A DNA stretch of 64,000 nucleotides, taken from NCBI RefSeq assembly GCF_937980635.1, contig NZ_CALJPG010000009.1, positions 62,001 to 126,000 on the forward strand. Reading direction: 5' to 3'. Position numbers and translations under genes: made by a program. Source of the stretch: an uncultured Campylobacter sp. (GTDB taxonomy: Bacteria; Campylobacterota; Campylobacteria; Campylobacterales; Campylobacteraceae). Each line of letters starts with the position of its first letter. Position 1 is the stretch's first letter. Below are positions 1-8,701 of the stretch, one piece after another. The notes beneath the pieces are model-generated. The model was not told where the DNA came from and searched no databases. It worked only from the letters and a program-made list of their open reading frames with translations.

Positions 1-1
1 C

Positions 2-382
2 GGCGTGAAATTTGACATCCTAAACCGCAGCGCAAAAGATTTTGACTTCGGCTGCGAGGAGTTTTTTACCTATGAAAATTTCAAATACAAAGACTACGAT
101 CTGATCGTCAATGCCACCGGCGCGGGGCTCAAAGATGACGCGCTGCCTGCGCCCGAGGGGGTAATAGATGAAATCTTATCCCGCGCTAAATTTGCTTTTG
201 ACGCCATCTACGGCAAGCAGACTCCGTTTTTACAAGCCGCGCGCGCAAAAAATCTACCAGCAAAAGACGGTAAGGAGATGCTTATAAATCAGGGCGCGCT
301 TGCTTTCAATCTCTTTTTCGGCGGCAAATTTGATCTCCAAGAGATAATTAAGCTTATGAGTTACGCCGCAAATCTTCGCTAA
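2..382 (+). CDS. aroE: Shikimate dehydrogenase, C-terminal part (left edge cuts the gene)
   Basis: The reading frame is open to the left edge, so only the C-terminal ~126 residues are present. AroE reduces 3-dehydroshikimate to shikimate with NADPH in the cytoplasmic shikimate pathway. The visible part has the family's NATGAGLK stretch at the end of the nucleotide-binding domain, then a YGKQTPFLQAARAKN segment and a closing INQGALAFNLF segment, which match the conserved C-terminal helices of AroE. A GTG at position 5 is only an internal codon. The gene ends at a TAA about 320 bases before the next gene. A shikimate kinase gene is also in this window (49.4 kb) but far away, so the pathway genes are scattered. 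Confidence 0.85.
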   Translation, partial: GVKFDILNRSAKDFDFGCEEFFTYENFKYKDYDLIVNATGAGLKDDALPAPEGVIDEILSRAKFAFDAIYGKQTPFLQAARAKNLPAKDGKEMLINQGALAFNLFFGGKFDLQEIIKLMSYAANLR

Positions 383-705
383 ATTTAGAGCCGGATGCGG
401 CGCTAAATTTTATATCGCTCAAACGATTAAAATTTTTGCCTTGCTTTAAATTTACCGCATAAAGCGGGATGACACCGCTAGCTTTATCTTTTACGCCGCC
501 TGAAACGAAGCAAAATTTTAATCTAAAAAGCGGCGAGACCGCTCGGTTTTTGAAAACGCGCGCTATGGCGCGTCGCGGCAGAGTTTGGAATTTTTTCCGA
601 AATAGGATAAAATCAGCGCGAAATTTTTAAAATTTAAAGTTAGATTTTAATTAATTACTATATAATAAAAAATATAAACTAATAATTGCTAAAGGTTAAA
701 ATTTA
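383..705. other. Intergenic region before the cytochrome bd operon
   Basis: No gene was seen. The left half is mixed G+C sequence with A/T palindromes. The right half (about 600-700) is very A+T rich and probably holds the promoter of the cyd operon. Confidence 0.6.
661..666 (+). promoter_or_regulatory. Candidate -10 box for the DUF4492-cydAB operon
   Basis: TATAAT lies 40 bases before the first start codon. It is preceded by a long A/T-rich tract with periodic T runs, the usual form of Campylobacter sigma-70 promoters, which often lack a clear -35 box. Assigned by eye only. Confidence 0.45.
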
Positions 706-912
706 ATGTTTTTCGGCAAAATTTTAAAATTTTACGCGCACGGATTTGCTTCTATGAAGCTTGGCAAAACGCTATGGGCAGTGATTTTGATCAAGCTATT
801 TATAATTTTTGTGCTACTTAAATTTTTCATTTTCGACGAAAACTTGGATTCTAAATTTAAAACCGATCAAGAAAAAATCGATTTCATCTATAAAAATTTG
901 ACTAAGGAGTAG
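706..912 (+). CDS. DUF4492 small membrane protein upstream of cydA
   Basis: A 68-residue protein with one hydrophobic segment (about residues 22-43, rich in I, L, F and V) and a charged C-terminal tail. It fits the DUF4492 family, short proteins I know from just upstream of cydA in Campylobacterota. The start ATG follows an AAAGG site. It ends two bases before cydA, so the two are surely co-transcribed. A role in assembly or stability of the bd oxidase is likely from position alone; there is no direct functional motif. Confidence 0.7.
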   Translation: MFFGKILKFYAHGFASMKLGKTLWAVILIKLFIIFVLLKFFIFDENLDSKFKTDQEKIDFIYKNLTKE

Positions 913-914
913 GA

Positions 915-2438
915 ATGCAAGAGCTTGCTAGCGTGGATTGGTCGAGGGCGCAGTTTGCGCTCACGGCGCTTTATCACTTTCTTTTCGTGCCCCTAACGCT
1001 GGGGCTTAGCTTTATCGTGGCGTTTATGGAGAGCCTATATGTCGCGACCGGTAAGCAGGAGTGGCTCAAGATCACTAAATTTTGGCTTCGCCTTTTCGGT
1101 ATAAATTTCGCCATCGGCGTCGCGACGGGCATCATAATGGAGTTTGAGTTCGGCACCAACTGGGCGAATTATAGCTGGTTCGTGGGCGACATCTTCGGTG
1201 CGCCGCTTGCGATCGAGGGCTTGCTCGCGTTTTTCTTGGAGGCTACCTTTTTTGCCGTAATGTTCTTCGGCTGGGACCGCGTGAGTAAGAAATTTCACCT
1301 TCTCTCGACCTGGCTCGTGGCGATCGGATCAAATTTAAGCGCATATTGGATTCTAATAGCGAACGCCTGGATGCAAAACCCGGTAGGCACGAGCTTTAAT
1401 CCCGATACGGTGCGTAACGAGATGAGCAATTTTTTAGATATCGCGCTATCTCACTTCGGAGTGGCTAAATTTTTACATACCGTCGGCGGCGGCTACATTA
1501 CCGCGGCGCTATTCGTGCTTGGAATTTCGGCGTTTTATATGCTAAAAAACAAAGACTTCGCGCTTGCTAAAAAAAGCTTCATCGTGGCGGCAAGCTTCGG
1601 TATGCTAAGCTCGCTTTTTGTGCTATTTAGCGGCGACGAGAGCGCCTATCAGGTCGCGCAAAAGCAGCCGATGAAGCTTGCGGCGATGGAGGGTCTGTAT
1701 AAGGGCGAAGTAAATGCAGGTATCGTCGCGGCGGGAGTTTTAAATCCGAACAAACTTCCCGGAGACGACAAGGAGCCGTTTTTATTTGAGATCAAGGCGC
1801 CTTACGCGCTAGGACTGATGGCTACGAGAGGACTTGATAATTTCACTCCGGGCATCGATGATTTGGTATTTGGAAACGAAAAATTTGGCATTGAGGGCGC
1901 GGATAAAAAGATCGAAAAAGGCAAAATCGCCCTGCAAGCACTGAAGGATTACAAGCTCGCCAAAGACGCGAATGACACCGCGGCGATGCAGCAGGCGCAC
2001 GAAATTTTATTCGGCAACCAAAATATGCAAAACCTAGGCTACGGTTACCTTGACGACGCGAAGCAGATCGTCCCTCCCGTGGCGCTTACCTTTTATAGCT
2101 TTCACGTGATGGTGGCTCTGGGAAGCTATTTTATCTTGCTATTTTTCGTGACGCTATTTTTGGCGATGCGAAAGAATCTCGCCGAATACAAGAAAATTTT
2201 ATGGCTTTGCGTATTTAGCATCCCTCTGGGATACGTCGCGTGCGAGGCGGGCTGGATAGTAGCCGAAGTAGGACGCCAGCCGTGGGCTATACAGGATCTT
2301 ATGCCGGTGGGCATCGCGGCTACTAGCCTGGCGGGGACGAACATAATGATCTCGTTTATGCTCTTTGCGGTTTTATTTACGGTTTTATTCATAGCCGAGA
2401 TAAAGATCATGCTAAAACAGATAAAGATAGGATTTTAA
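915..2438 (+). CDS. cydA: Cytochrome bd quinol oxidase subunit I
   Basis: Subunit I of the high-affinity bd oxidase in the inner membrane. It carries hemes b558, b595 and d, and it oxidises (mena)quinol to reduce oxygen to water. The 507-residue length and about nine membrane helices fit the family. Visible landmarks are the N-terminal ALYHFLF segment with the heme-ligand histidine (residue 21), the LHTVGGGY segment, the QPMKLAAMEG start of the quinol-binding Q-loop, the YSFHVMVALG segment holding the heme b558 methionine, and GRQPW near the C-terminus. The Q-loop is of the short type. RBS AAGGAG precedes the ATG. It is followed one base later by cydB. In a microaerophile or anaerobe such as this one it would serve low-oxygen respiration and oxygen detoxification. 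Confidence 0.97.
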   Translation: MQELASVDWSRAQFALTALYHFLFVPLTLGLSFIVAFMESLYVATGKQEWLKITKFWLRLFGINFAIGVATGIIMEFEFGTNWANYSWFVGDIFGAPLAIEGLLAFFLEATFFAVMFFGWDRVSKKFHLLSTWLVAIGSNLSAYWILIANAWMQNPVGTSFNPDTVRNEMSNFLDIALSHFGVAKFLHTVGGGYITAALFVLGISAFYMLKNKDFALAKKSFIVAASFGMLSSLFVLFSGDESAYQVAQKQPMKLAAMEGLYKGEVNAGIVAAGVLNPNKLPGDDKEPFLFEIKAPYALGLMATRGLDNFTPGIDDLVFGNEKFGIEGADKKIEKGKIALQALKDYKLAKDANDTAAMQQAHEILFGNQNMQNLGYGYLDDAKQIVPPVALTFYSFHVMVALGSYFILLFFVTLFLAMRKNLAEYKKILWLCVFSIPLGYVACEAGWIVAEVGRQPWAIQDLMPVGIAATSLAGTNIMISFMLFAVLFTVLFIAEIKIMLKQIKIGF

Positions 2439-2439
2439 G

Positions 2440-3546
2440 ATGCACGAAATTTTTCAAATTTATTGGTGGTGCGTGGTTTCGCTTCTGGGCGGAATTTTGG
2501 TTTTTATGCTCTTCGTGCAGGGCGGTCAGACGCTGCTTTTTACGCTGGCGAAGAATGAGACCGAGAAAGATTTTATAATAAATTCCATCGGCAAAAAATG
2601 GGAGCTTACGTTTACTACGCTCGTGATGTTCGGCGGAGCGTGCTTTGCGGCGTTTCCGCTGTTTTATGCGACCAGCTTCGGCGGGGCGTATTGGGCGTGG
2701 ATGGCTCTGCTTTTTTGCTTCATAATCCAAGCCGTCGCCTACGAATACAGAAAAAAGCCCGATAATTTCTTGGGTGCTAAAACTTATGAAGCCTTTCTTT
2801 TCATAAACGGCTCGCTGGGCACGATCCTGCTTGGTATCATCGTCTCGACGCTTTTTAGCGGCAGCGAGTTTGCGCTGGGGCAGAATAATTTCGTGCAGTG
2901 GAAAAACTCCGCTCGCGGGCTTGAAGCGCTAGCAAATCCGTTTAATTACATCTTGGGAATTGCGCTATTTTTCTGCGCTAGGACGGGAGCGAGCTTATAT
3001 TTGATGAATAATATTGCCGAGCCTGAAATGATCGCCAAGCTCAAAGCCTCGCTTAAATTTAACGCTAGCGCGTTTTTGGTTTTTTTCATCGCGTTTTTGG
3101 TATGGGTCTTGCTAAAGCAGGGCTATGCAGTCGGCGCCGACGGCGTAGTAAGCCTTGAGAGCTTTAAGTATCTGCATAACTACCTAAGCCTGCCTGCGGC
3201 GCTAGTCTTGCTGCTGCTGGGCGTCGTGCTGGTGCTGGCGGGCATCGTAAAAGGCGCATTTACAAGCAGCGTGCGCGGAGTATTTTTCTACGGCATGGGC
3301 GTCGTATGCGCTGTAACGAGCGTATTTTTGATCCTAGGACTAAATCACACGGCGTTTTACCCGTCAAATTTCGACCTGCAAAGCTCGCTTTCGATAAGCA
3401 ACGCAAGCTCGAGCCTCTATACGCTTAAGACGATGTTTTACGTATCGTTTCTAGTGCCTTTCGTGCTGGGTTATATCAGCTATGTTTGGCGCGCAATGGA
3501 TGCGAAGAAGCTTGATAAAGAGGAGCTTATAAACGAGCATTATTAG
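2440..3546 (+). CDS. cydB: Cytochrome bd quinol oxidase subunit II
   Basis: The second, structurally supporting subunit of the bd oxidase, 368 residues with about eight to nine membrane helices. It opens with the typical MHEIFQIYWWCVVSLLGG region and continues with FVQGGQTLLF and the later EPEMIAKLKAS loop, as in CydB. It starts one base after the cydA stop, so translation is coupled. The C-terminal helix followed by a short charged tail is normal. A small one-helix ORF lies 150 bases downstream. Confidence 0.95.
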   Translation: MHEIFQIYWWCVVSLLGGILVFMLFVQGGQTLLFTLAKNETEKDFIINSIGKKWELTFTTLVMFGGACFAAFPLFYATSFGGAYWAWMALLFCFIIQAVAYEYRKKPDNFLGAKTYEAFLFINGSLGTILLGIIVSTLFSGSEFALGQNNFVQWKNSARGLEALANPFNYILGIALFFCARTGASLYLMNNIAEPEMIAKLKASLKFNASAFLVFFIAFLVWVLLKQGYAVGADGVVSLESFKYLHNYLSLPAALVLLLLGVVLVLAGIVKGAFTSSVRGVFFYGMGVVCAVTSVFLILGLNHTAFYPSNFDLQSSLSISNASSSLYTLKTMFYVSFLVPFVLGYISYVWRAMDAKKLDKEELINEHY

Positions 3547-3695
3547 GCGCGCCCGCTCTAGCGCGGCTTCCGCGCGCCGTGTGGCGGCGAGAAGCTGCTT
3601 GCGTGCGCGGCACTGCGTGCTTTTGCGCTTGGTTAAATTTCATATCGGTGGCGCTTTTTACGCGCCGCATTTATAAAAAATTTTAAGGATTAAAA

Positions 3696-3800
3696 ATGGT
3701 CAAATCTTTAGTTTTCATCGCGATTTGGATGATCTTGCTAATCGCGAGCTATAAATTTATAAAGCTAAACATTACTCATCAAGAAAAAAGAGAGCAGTAA
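3696..3800 (+). CDS. 34-residue single-helix peptide downstream of cydB (CydX-like candidate)
   Basis: ATG at 3696 is preceded by AAGGA with a 6-base gap. It encodes MVKSLVFIAIWMILLIASYK and then a charged tail ending in KREQ. This is one hydrophobic segment (residues 4-20) and a polar tail of 14 residues. The size, topology and position after cydAB are those of the small bd-oxidase subunits (CydX/CbdX type), but I see no conserved residues that prove homology. The 149 bases between cydB and this ORF contain G+C-rich inverted repeats, so expression could be partly separate from cydAB. It is read toward the 3821-3874 hairpin. A chance ORF is possible, but the good RBS and clean membrane segment argue against that. 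Confidence 0.5.
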   Translation: MVKSLVFIAIWMILLIASYKFIKLNITHQEKREQ

Positions 3801-3820
3801 AAGCGTAGAAATTTTAAAAG

Positions 3821-3874
3821 CTTGCGGCCCGGAATTTCGCTTTAAATTTAAAAAGCGAAATCTAGGGCCGCAAG
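3821..3874. terminator. Long hairpin between convergent genes, likely bidirectional terminator
   Basis: Left arm 3821-3843 and right arm 3851-3874 pair over about 20 bases (CTTGCGGCCC...CGCTTT with its complement), with two small mismatches and an A/T loop. It sits between the small peptide gene (+) and the SbmA-like gene (-). There is no long T run after either arm, so the termination role is inferred from the stem and the convergent setting. Confidence 0.55.
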
Positions 3875-3892
3875 GTGCGGGCGAAATTTTAT

Positions 3893-4864
3893 CTAGCCCT
3901 TGTAGTCGATATTTTTTTCAAACTCTTTAAGTCGCATATGGATTGAGCGGAGCTCCGTGATCGTCGTCCAGTTATTCATAAAAATACTAAAACTTCCGCG
4001 CACTTGATTAAAAGCGTTACTTACCTGCACCATAACTCCAAGCGTAATTACCTTAGTAAATAACCCAGGACCCATTATCAAGTAAGGTACGATCATTAGA
4101 AACTGCGAAAATGAGTTGAACCACATATCAAAATAGCAGTAATGCAGATACAGTTTAAAATAGTTATATTTGATCTTATCAAATAATAAAAGAATTTTTT
4201 CCTCGCTTGCGTAATTTATCTTATCCTCCTCCGCAAAAACAAGTTCTTTTCTAAAGGCCGCCTCGACCTTTTGATTGTTGTATTCCAGTCTCGGTAGATA
4301 CCAGCCAACCAGCCAAGAAATTATTAGCCCACCGATGCTGATTGCAAGTGCAATCCAAACAAGTGAGCCCGGAATTTTTTTTAGAAATTCAAAAGGAACG
4401 TTGCTACTAAGCCCCCATAGCACAGGTATGAATGCAAACAGTGTCATAGCTGCCGAAAGCACTCTCGTACCCATTTCCTCGATAGTTCTTGAGAAGCGAA
4501 AGATATCTTCTTGGATACGTTGCGAGCTTCCCTCGATATCTTTACCTACCTTTTTCCAGTATGAAAAATAAGAAAAGGTCATCGCTTCCCGCCATTTAAA
4601 TGTCCAAATACGAGCTGCATATCGTTCTGAAATCGCAGAGACTACGTAGGGCATCGCTATCCATAAAAAAACTTTCATCTGTGTATAGAAATCATTTAGT
4701 GTATGACGATCTATGTTTTGGCACATATCATAAAACGCGCGATACCATTCGTTTATTCGCACATTTAAAGTAGTTTGATACCAATTGATTGCAATTAGAA
4801 AAAATATTCCGGAATATGCCCAAAATGCCCATTTTTTGCTTTTAAAAAACGAAGCAAACATCAA
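3893..4864 (-). CDS. SbmA/BacA-family peptide importer
   Basis: An inner-membrane, proton-driven peptide importer of the SbmA/BacA family, which has an ABC-exporter-like fold without an ATPase domain. Conserved pieces are clear: EGSSQRIQEDIFRFSRTIEEMG and VEAAFRKELVFAEED match family signatures, as do YLHYCYFD and VRGSFSIFMNNWTTITELRSI near the C-terminus. At 323 residues it is about 80 shorter than E. coli SbmA. The missing part is N-terminal, so the first helices of the E. coli protein are absent here. Its ATG overlaps the end of the M16 protease gene by 4 bases, so the two are translationally coupled and probably form one peptide-processing and uptake route. YddA- or FusD-type transporters are the nearest functional comparison, but those carry an ATPase domain that is lacking here. 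Confidence 0.85.
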   Translation of the reverse strand: MMFASFFKSKKWAFWAYSGIFFLIAINWYQTTLNVRINEWYRAFYDMCQNIDRHTLNDFYTQMKVFLWIAMPYVVSAISERYAARIWTFKWREAMTFSYFSYWKKVGKDIEGSSQRIQEDIFRFSRTIEEMGTRVLSAAMTLFAFIPVLWGLSSNVPFEFLKKIPGSLVWIALAISIGGLIISWLVGWYLPRLEYNNQKVEAAFRKELVFAEEDKINYASEEKILLLFDKIKYNYFKLYLHYCYFDMWFNSFSQFLMIVPYLIMGPGLFTKVITLGVMVQVSNAFNQVRGSFSIFMNNWTTITELRSIHMRLKEFEKNIDYKG

Positions 4865-7593
4865 TGCTCCTTTGGATTTAAGATTGCCGTAAATAGATGC
4901 TCGCGAAGCATCTGCGCCGCTTCTTGCACATCCGCGCTTTTTACTGCGTTTATGCTTGCCGCATAGCTTTTTTCGTCATAGAGCGGATAGCCGTAAAGCT
5001 CGTGTGCAGTGATATTAGCAAGCCAAAAATCATTCGTCTGCGCAGCTCTTTTGGTCGATAAAATTTGTGCTTTTTTGAAATTTGCCAGCTCGCTATCTTT
5101 CGCACCGGAGCTTTCGATCTGTTTTAAAATTTCACTCACGCTTGCTGCAACGGCACGGGCATCTTTCGGCTCGGTAGAAAACGATACGTTCAAGCTCGCT
5201 GCGATTTGTGGCTCACGCACATAGGCGCTATGCACCATCGCCGAGTAAATTTGTCCGCGCGCCTCGCGGATCTGCTCGACGATGCGATTGCTTAGCACGC
5301 TTTTTAACGCTTGAAATTTATAAGTGTCTGAAAAGTCAAAATTTTGCAGCTCATAGTTTGAAAAAATCATCCGAACTTCGCTTTTATCACTATCGCCGTA
5401 ATCTTGCACAATCTCGCCGCTAGAAGTATTTAGCATCAAAGTTTTAGGTGTAGCGCTGCTTGTGCCGGACTTTAGATTGCCGATATATTTGGCTAGGATT
5501 TGTTTTGCGCGTGCAGGCTCAAAATCGCCACTAAGCACAAAGATAAAATTTCCAGCACCTGAAAAAATTTCATCCGCATCGCGCTGTAAATCGGCAAGAT
5601 TTGCGCTCTTTACGTCATCTGCGCTAAGCGGCTGCTTGCGAGCCGTATCTCCCGAATATAGAGATTTTAAAATTTGCTCGCCGAATTTAAATTCCACCGT
5701 CTCGTCGCGCAGCGCGATCGCCGAAAGCGCGTCGGTTTTGTATTTTGTAAGTGAGCTTGCATGAATTAGCGGCTCGCTAAATCTTGCGTAAAGCTCGCGT
5801 GCCATCGCCTCCAGATCCGCTCCTGCGCCTCTAAAACCGCAGTCCGCGTCATCCATCCTAAATCTTAGCTTATAATCAAATTTTGAGGTCAAGCGTCCCG
5901 CTTCGTATTCGTTTAGCTCACCTATGGTGCCCGAGTTTAGCAGCGCGGTTAGAATTTCGCCACGAGCTTTGCCGAAATGCGCGTAGCCACCTTTTTTAAC
6001 GGCTGCGAGGGCAATTTTATTTTTCTCGCTTTTAAGAGGCTTTAAAATTACCTTCGCGCCGTTTTTAAACACCAAAATTTCAGTGCCGCTAGCGCCTTTT
6101 TGTGCTTTAAATTCTGTCTCTTTTAGATCTGCTCCCGCAAGCTGCTTGGAAGCAAGCTTCGAAGCAGCGAAATTAAACGGCACCGCTTTTTCGTAGAGCA
6201 GCTCCGCATCTTTTTGGCTAATGCCCAAATCCTTTGCTGAGATAATCTCCGTAAATCTCGCTCCATCCGTTATCTTTGAGAAAAATTTATTAACATCTGC
6301 TAGCGTTATTTCTTCTAAGGCCTTGAGGCTTAGATCGTGCTCGTCTTGCTTGCTAAGCTTTACATTGCCGTTTTGTACGAAATCAAGTAGTGCCTCTATT
6401 TGCGCACTTTGTGTATCGTTCTTAAGTAGATCGGCTTGCACTTGATGTTTAAATTCCGCCTTAACGCTATCAAAATCGTCATTGTTAAATCCGTGTTCGC
6501 GTACCCCTTTGATCGCGCTAAAAAGACTACTTAGCGTGGCGTTGGCGTCGAAATTAAAAATATTTGCGCTTATGCTGTATAGTCTGCGGTTTTTAAACAG
6601 ATCGTCCGAGCCGAAATAGGCTTTAAGCGGAATTTTGGCATTCACATTCATCGCATCGTATCCAAGCTCCATCAGCCTCGATACGTAGGCTTGCAGCCAC
6701 TCATTTTTAAGCGCACCGTAGCTTCTTAGCGGCTCATATTTGCCTGCGTAAAGCACGCTAGCGACATTGACGCCGAGCTCGGGCTCTACGGTGCTTGCTA
6801 GCCCGCCTTCAAATGGGCGTAGGCTAAGATCGCGCGGGATTTTTTCGCCGTGCGCAGAAAGAGAGCTAAAATTTTGCTTGATTAGGTTTTTAATCTGCTC
6901 AATGTTTACGTCGCCTACGACTATGATGCTAATGGCGCTAGGAAGGTAGTTGCGCGCATAGAATTTTTTTAGTTGCTCGCCGGTGGCGCCTTTGATGATT
7001 TCATTTTGTCCGATCGGAAAGCGTCTTGAAAATATGGAATTAGGGTATAAATATGTGGCGCGCTTTTCGTAAAAGCGCCTCTCAAAGCCTTTTTTTGCTT
7101 CTTCTAAGATGACGCCTTTTTCCTTTTGCGTTTCGTTCTCGTCGAATTTCACGCCGCCTGCGTAGTCGCGCAGCACTAAAAATACGTCTTTTAGCGTCTT
7201 GTCGCTTACTTGGGCTTGGATGTTGTAGGTGGTGTTTTCAAAGCCTGTTTGCGCATTGAGATCGGCGCCGAATTTTACTCCCAGACGCTGCAAGGTATGG
7301 ACTAGCTCGTTTTTATCGAAGTGCTCACTGCCGTTGAATGCCATATGCTCGACGAAATGCGCCAAGCCCTGCTCGTCGTCATTTTCATCGACACTACCCG
7401 CGGCTACGTTGAGGTAAAAAAGAGCGCTATTTTTCGGCACATCATTTTTGAGGATATAAAATTTCACGCCGTTTGCCAGCTCGCCGTGCACGACGCTAGG
7501 ATCGAGCTTAAGCGGCGCGTCCGGGTTAGCGTCTGCGGAGTAAAGGCTCAAAGAGCAAAGCAGGGCGGAGATAAAAAATATAAGCTTTTTCAT
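4861..7593 (-). CDS. Periplasmic M16 (insulinase-family) zinc protease, PqqL-like
   Basis: A 910-residue two-half M16 peptidase with an N-terminal signal peptide (about residues 1-20, basic start and hydrophobic core ending near YSA). The inverted zinc motif HFVEH is at residues 79-83, followed by MAFNGSEHF as in PqqL. A downstream EEAKKGFERR region supplies the third zinc ligand (E). The C-terminal half is the usual inactive M16 repeat. Homologues such as PqqL (E. coli) and FusC (Pectobacterium) work in the periplasm; FusC cuts imported ferredoxin to release iron. The gene overlaps the SbmA-like importer by 4 bases, so cleaved peptides may be taken into the cytoplasm. No TonB-dependent receptor is next to it. 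The start ATG is near a candidate -10 box at 7621-7626. Confidence 0.9.
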   Translation of the reverse strand: MKKLIFFISALLCSLSLYSADANPDAPLKLDPSVVHGELANGVKFYILKNDVPKNSALFYLNVAAGSVDENDDEQGLAHFVEHMAFNGSEHFDKNELVHTLQRLGVKFGADLNAQTGFENTTYNIQAQVSDKTLKDVFLVLRDYAGGVKFDENETQKEKGVILEEAKKGFERRFYEKRATYLYPNSIFSRRFPIGQNEIIKGATGEQLKKFYARNYLPSAISIIVVGDVNIEQIKNLIKQNFSSLSAHGEKIPRDLSLRPFEGGLASTVEPELGVNVASVLYAGKYEPLRSYGALKNEWLQAYVSRLMELGYDAMNVNAKIPLKAYFGSDDLFKNRRLYSISANIFNFDANATLSSLFSAIKGVREHGFNNDDFDSVKAEFKHQVQADLLKNDTQSAQIEALLDFVQNGNVKLSKQDEHDLSLKALEEITLADVNKFFSKITDGARFTEIISAKDLGISQKDAELLYEKAVPFNFAASKLASKQLAGADLKETEFKAQKGASGTEILVFKNGAKVILKPLKSEKNKIALAAVKKGGYAHFGKARGEILTALLNSGTIGELNEYEAGRLTSKFDYKLRFRMDDADCGFRGAGADLEAMARELYARFSEPLIHASSLTKYKTDALSAIALRDETVEFKFGEQILKSLYSGDTARKQPLSADDVKSANLADLQRDADEIFSGAGNFIFVLSGDFEPARAKQILAKYIGNLKSGTSSATPKTLMLNTSSGEIVQDYGDSDKSEVRMIFSNYELQNFDFSDTYKFQALKSVLSNRIVEQIREARGQIYSAMVHSAYVREPQIAASLNVSFSTEPKDARAVAASVSEILKQIESSGAKDSELANFKKAQILSTKRAAQTNDFWLANITAHELYGYPLYDEKSYAASINAVKSADVQEAAQMLREHLFTAILNPKEH

Positions 7594-7620
7594 AATTGTC
7601 CTTGAATTTAAAAACGCGCG

Positions 7621-7626
7621 ATTGTA
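7621..7626 (-). promoter_or_regulatory. Candidate -10 box for the M16 protease-SbmA operon
   Basis: TACAAT on the minus strand, 28 bases before the protease start codon, followed by a short leader. Assigned by eye; no -35 box is obvious. Confidence 0.35.
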
Positions 7627-7740
7627 ACAAAAGCTAGTTTAAAGTATGATTTTGCGAGCTTTGTTATGGGTAAAATTTTACCAAGGATTTGGGATTTTAC
7701 TTGCGGTTTTGAAATTTTACTTGCAGATTTTCAAGAAACG

Positions 7741-7800
7741 GAATTTTTGGAATTTTTGGAATTTTTGGAATTTTTGGAATTTTTGGAATTTTTGGAATTC
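7741..7800. repeat. 9-bp tandem repeat, six perfect copies plus a partial one
   Basis: The unit GAATTTTTG is repeated six times without a mismatch (7741-7794) and ends in GAATTC. Just before it are two imperfect copies of a TTTTACTTGC segment (about 7695-7730). It lies in the 331-base gap between the protease start (minus strand) and the ahpC stop (minus strand). A unit length divisible by three keeps a short plus-strand frame open, but that frame is not a convincing gene. Confidence 0.95.
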
Positions 7801-7924
7801 CGCCGCGACTTAAAATTTTGGCAGCGGAATTTAGAAAGCTTTGAGAGCTTTAATAGCCCGCGTAAGGCTAAGCTTAAACTTTACGCGGTTAGAATTTGTA
7901 CGCCAGCGCGAAGAATTTCACAAA

Positions 7925-8521
7925 TTATAGTTTGCTCGCGTTTTTGTCTAGATACTCTGCGACGCCCTTAGGATCCGCTTTCATCCCTGCATCGCCCTTG
8001 TGCCAGCCTGCAGGGCAAACCTCGCCGTACTCGTTTGTAAATAGCATAGTATCGACCATGCGAAGCATCTCATCGATATTGCGGCCGAGCGGTAGGTCGT
8101 TGATCACGGCGTGGCGGACGGTACCGTCTTTGTCAAGTAGAAAGCTGCCGCGAAGCGCTACGGCGTTGCCGAACAGCACGTCGAAGCTGCGCGCGATGTC
8201 CTTCGTGATGTCTGAGACGAGCGGGAACTGCACTTTGCCGATACCGCCTGCGTTTACGGGAGTATTTTTCCACGCAAGATGGGTGAACTCGCTATCGCAG
8301 CTAACGCCGATAACTTCTATGCCCTTGGATTTGAAATCTTGATATCTGTGATCGAATGCGATGATCTCGCTCGGGCAGACGAAGGTAAAATCTTTTGGAT
8401 AAAAGAATACGACCGCGCCTTTTTCGCCGATATTTTTATAGAGGTTGAAATCCTCGACTATTTCGTTGTTGCCTAAAACCGCAGTTGCCGTAAAATCAAC
8501 GGCTTTGTTGGTTACTATCAT
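7925..8521 (-). CDS. ahpC: 2-Cys peroxiredoxin AhpC
   Basis: A thiol peroxidase that reduces hydrogen peroxide and organic hydroperoxides, 198 residues. The peroxidatic cysteine is C49 in DFTFVCPSE; the resolving cysteine is C169 in GEVCPAGW. It is very close to C. jejuni AhpC in sequence as I remember it (IVTNKAVDFTA, KNTPVNAGGIG, HAVINDLPLGRNIDEMLRMV). The start ATG follows AAGGAG. It is divergent from the ferredoxin gene fdxA, as in C. jejuni, where both are tied to iron and peroxide control; the shared 180-base A/T-rich spacer is the likely site of Fur/PerR-type control. No AhpF is nearby, so the reductant is probably thioredoxin. Confidence 0.96.
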   Translation of the reverse strand: MIVTNKAVDFTATAVLGNNEIVEDFNLYKNIGEKGAVVFFYPKDFTFVCPSEIIAFDHRYQDFKSKGIEVIGVSCDSEFTHLAWKNTPVNAGGIGKVQFPLVSDITKDIARSFDVLFGNAVALRGSFLLDKDGTVRHAVINDLPLGRNIDEMLRMVDTMLFTNEYGEVCPAGWHKGDAGMKADPKGVAEYLDKNASKL

Positions 8522-8555
8522 TTGTTTCTCCTTGTTAATAAAATTTATGATGGCG

Positions 8556-8561
8556 ATTATA
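8556..8561 (-). promoter_or_regulatory. Candidate -10 box for ahpC
   Basis: TATAAT on the minus strand (within TGTATAATCG), about 35 bases upstream of the ahpC start. It sits in the divergent ahpC/fdxA spacer with A/T-rich sequence behind it, so this spacer is the natural place for a PerR/Fur operator. I could not define the operator itself. Confidence 0.5.
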
Positions 8562-8701
8562 CATTTTAAAACTTTAGATTTGCTGAAATTTGATGAAAAT
8601 TTTTATATAATAAAATTTATTTGCTTGATAATATTAAATTTTATCATTTTTTAAATTTAGTATGTTATCATCACACTTCATTTTTTGATAAAGGAGAAAA
8701 A

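Noticed and set aside
7666..7971. 101-codon plus-strand ORF containing a LEF repeat
   Set aside because: The repeat is the 9-bp minisatellite read in frame; the ORF runs into the antisense of ahpC and has no RBS.
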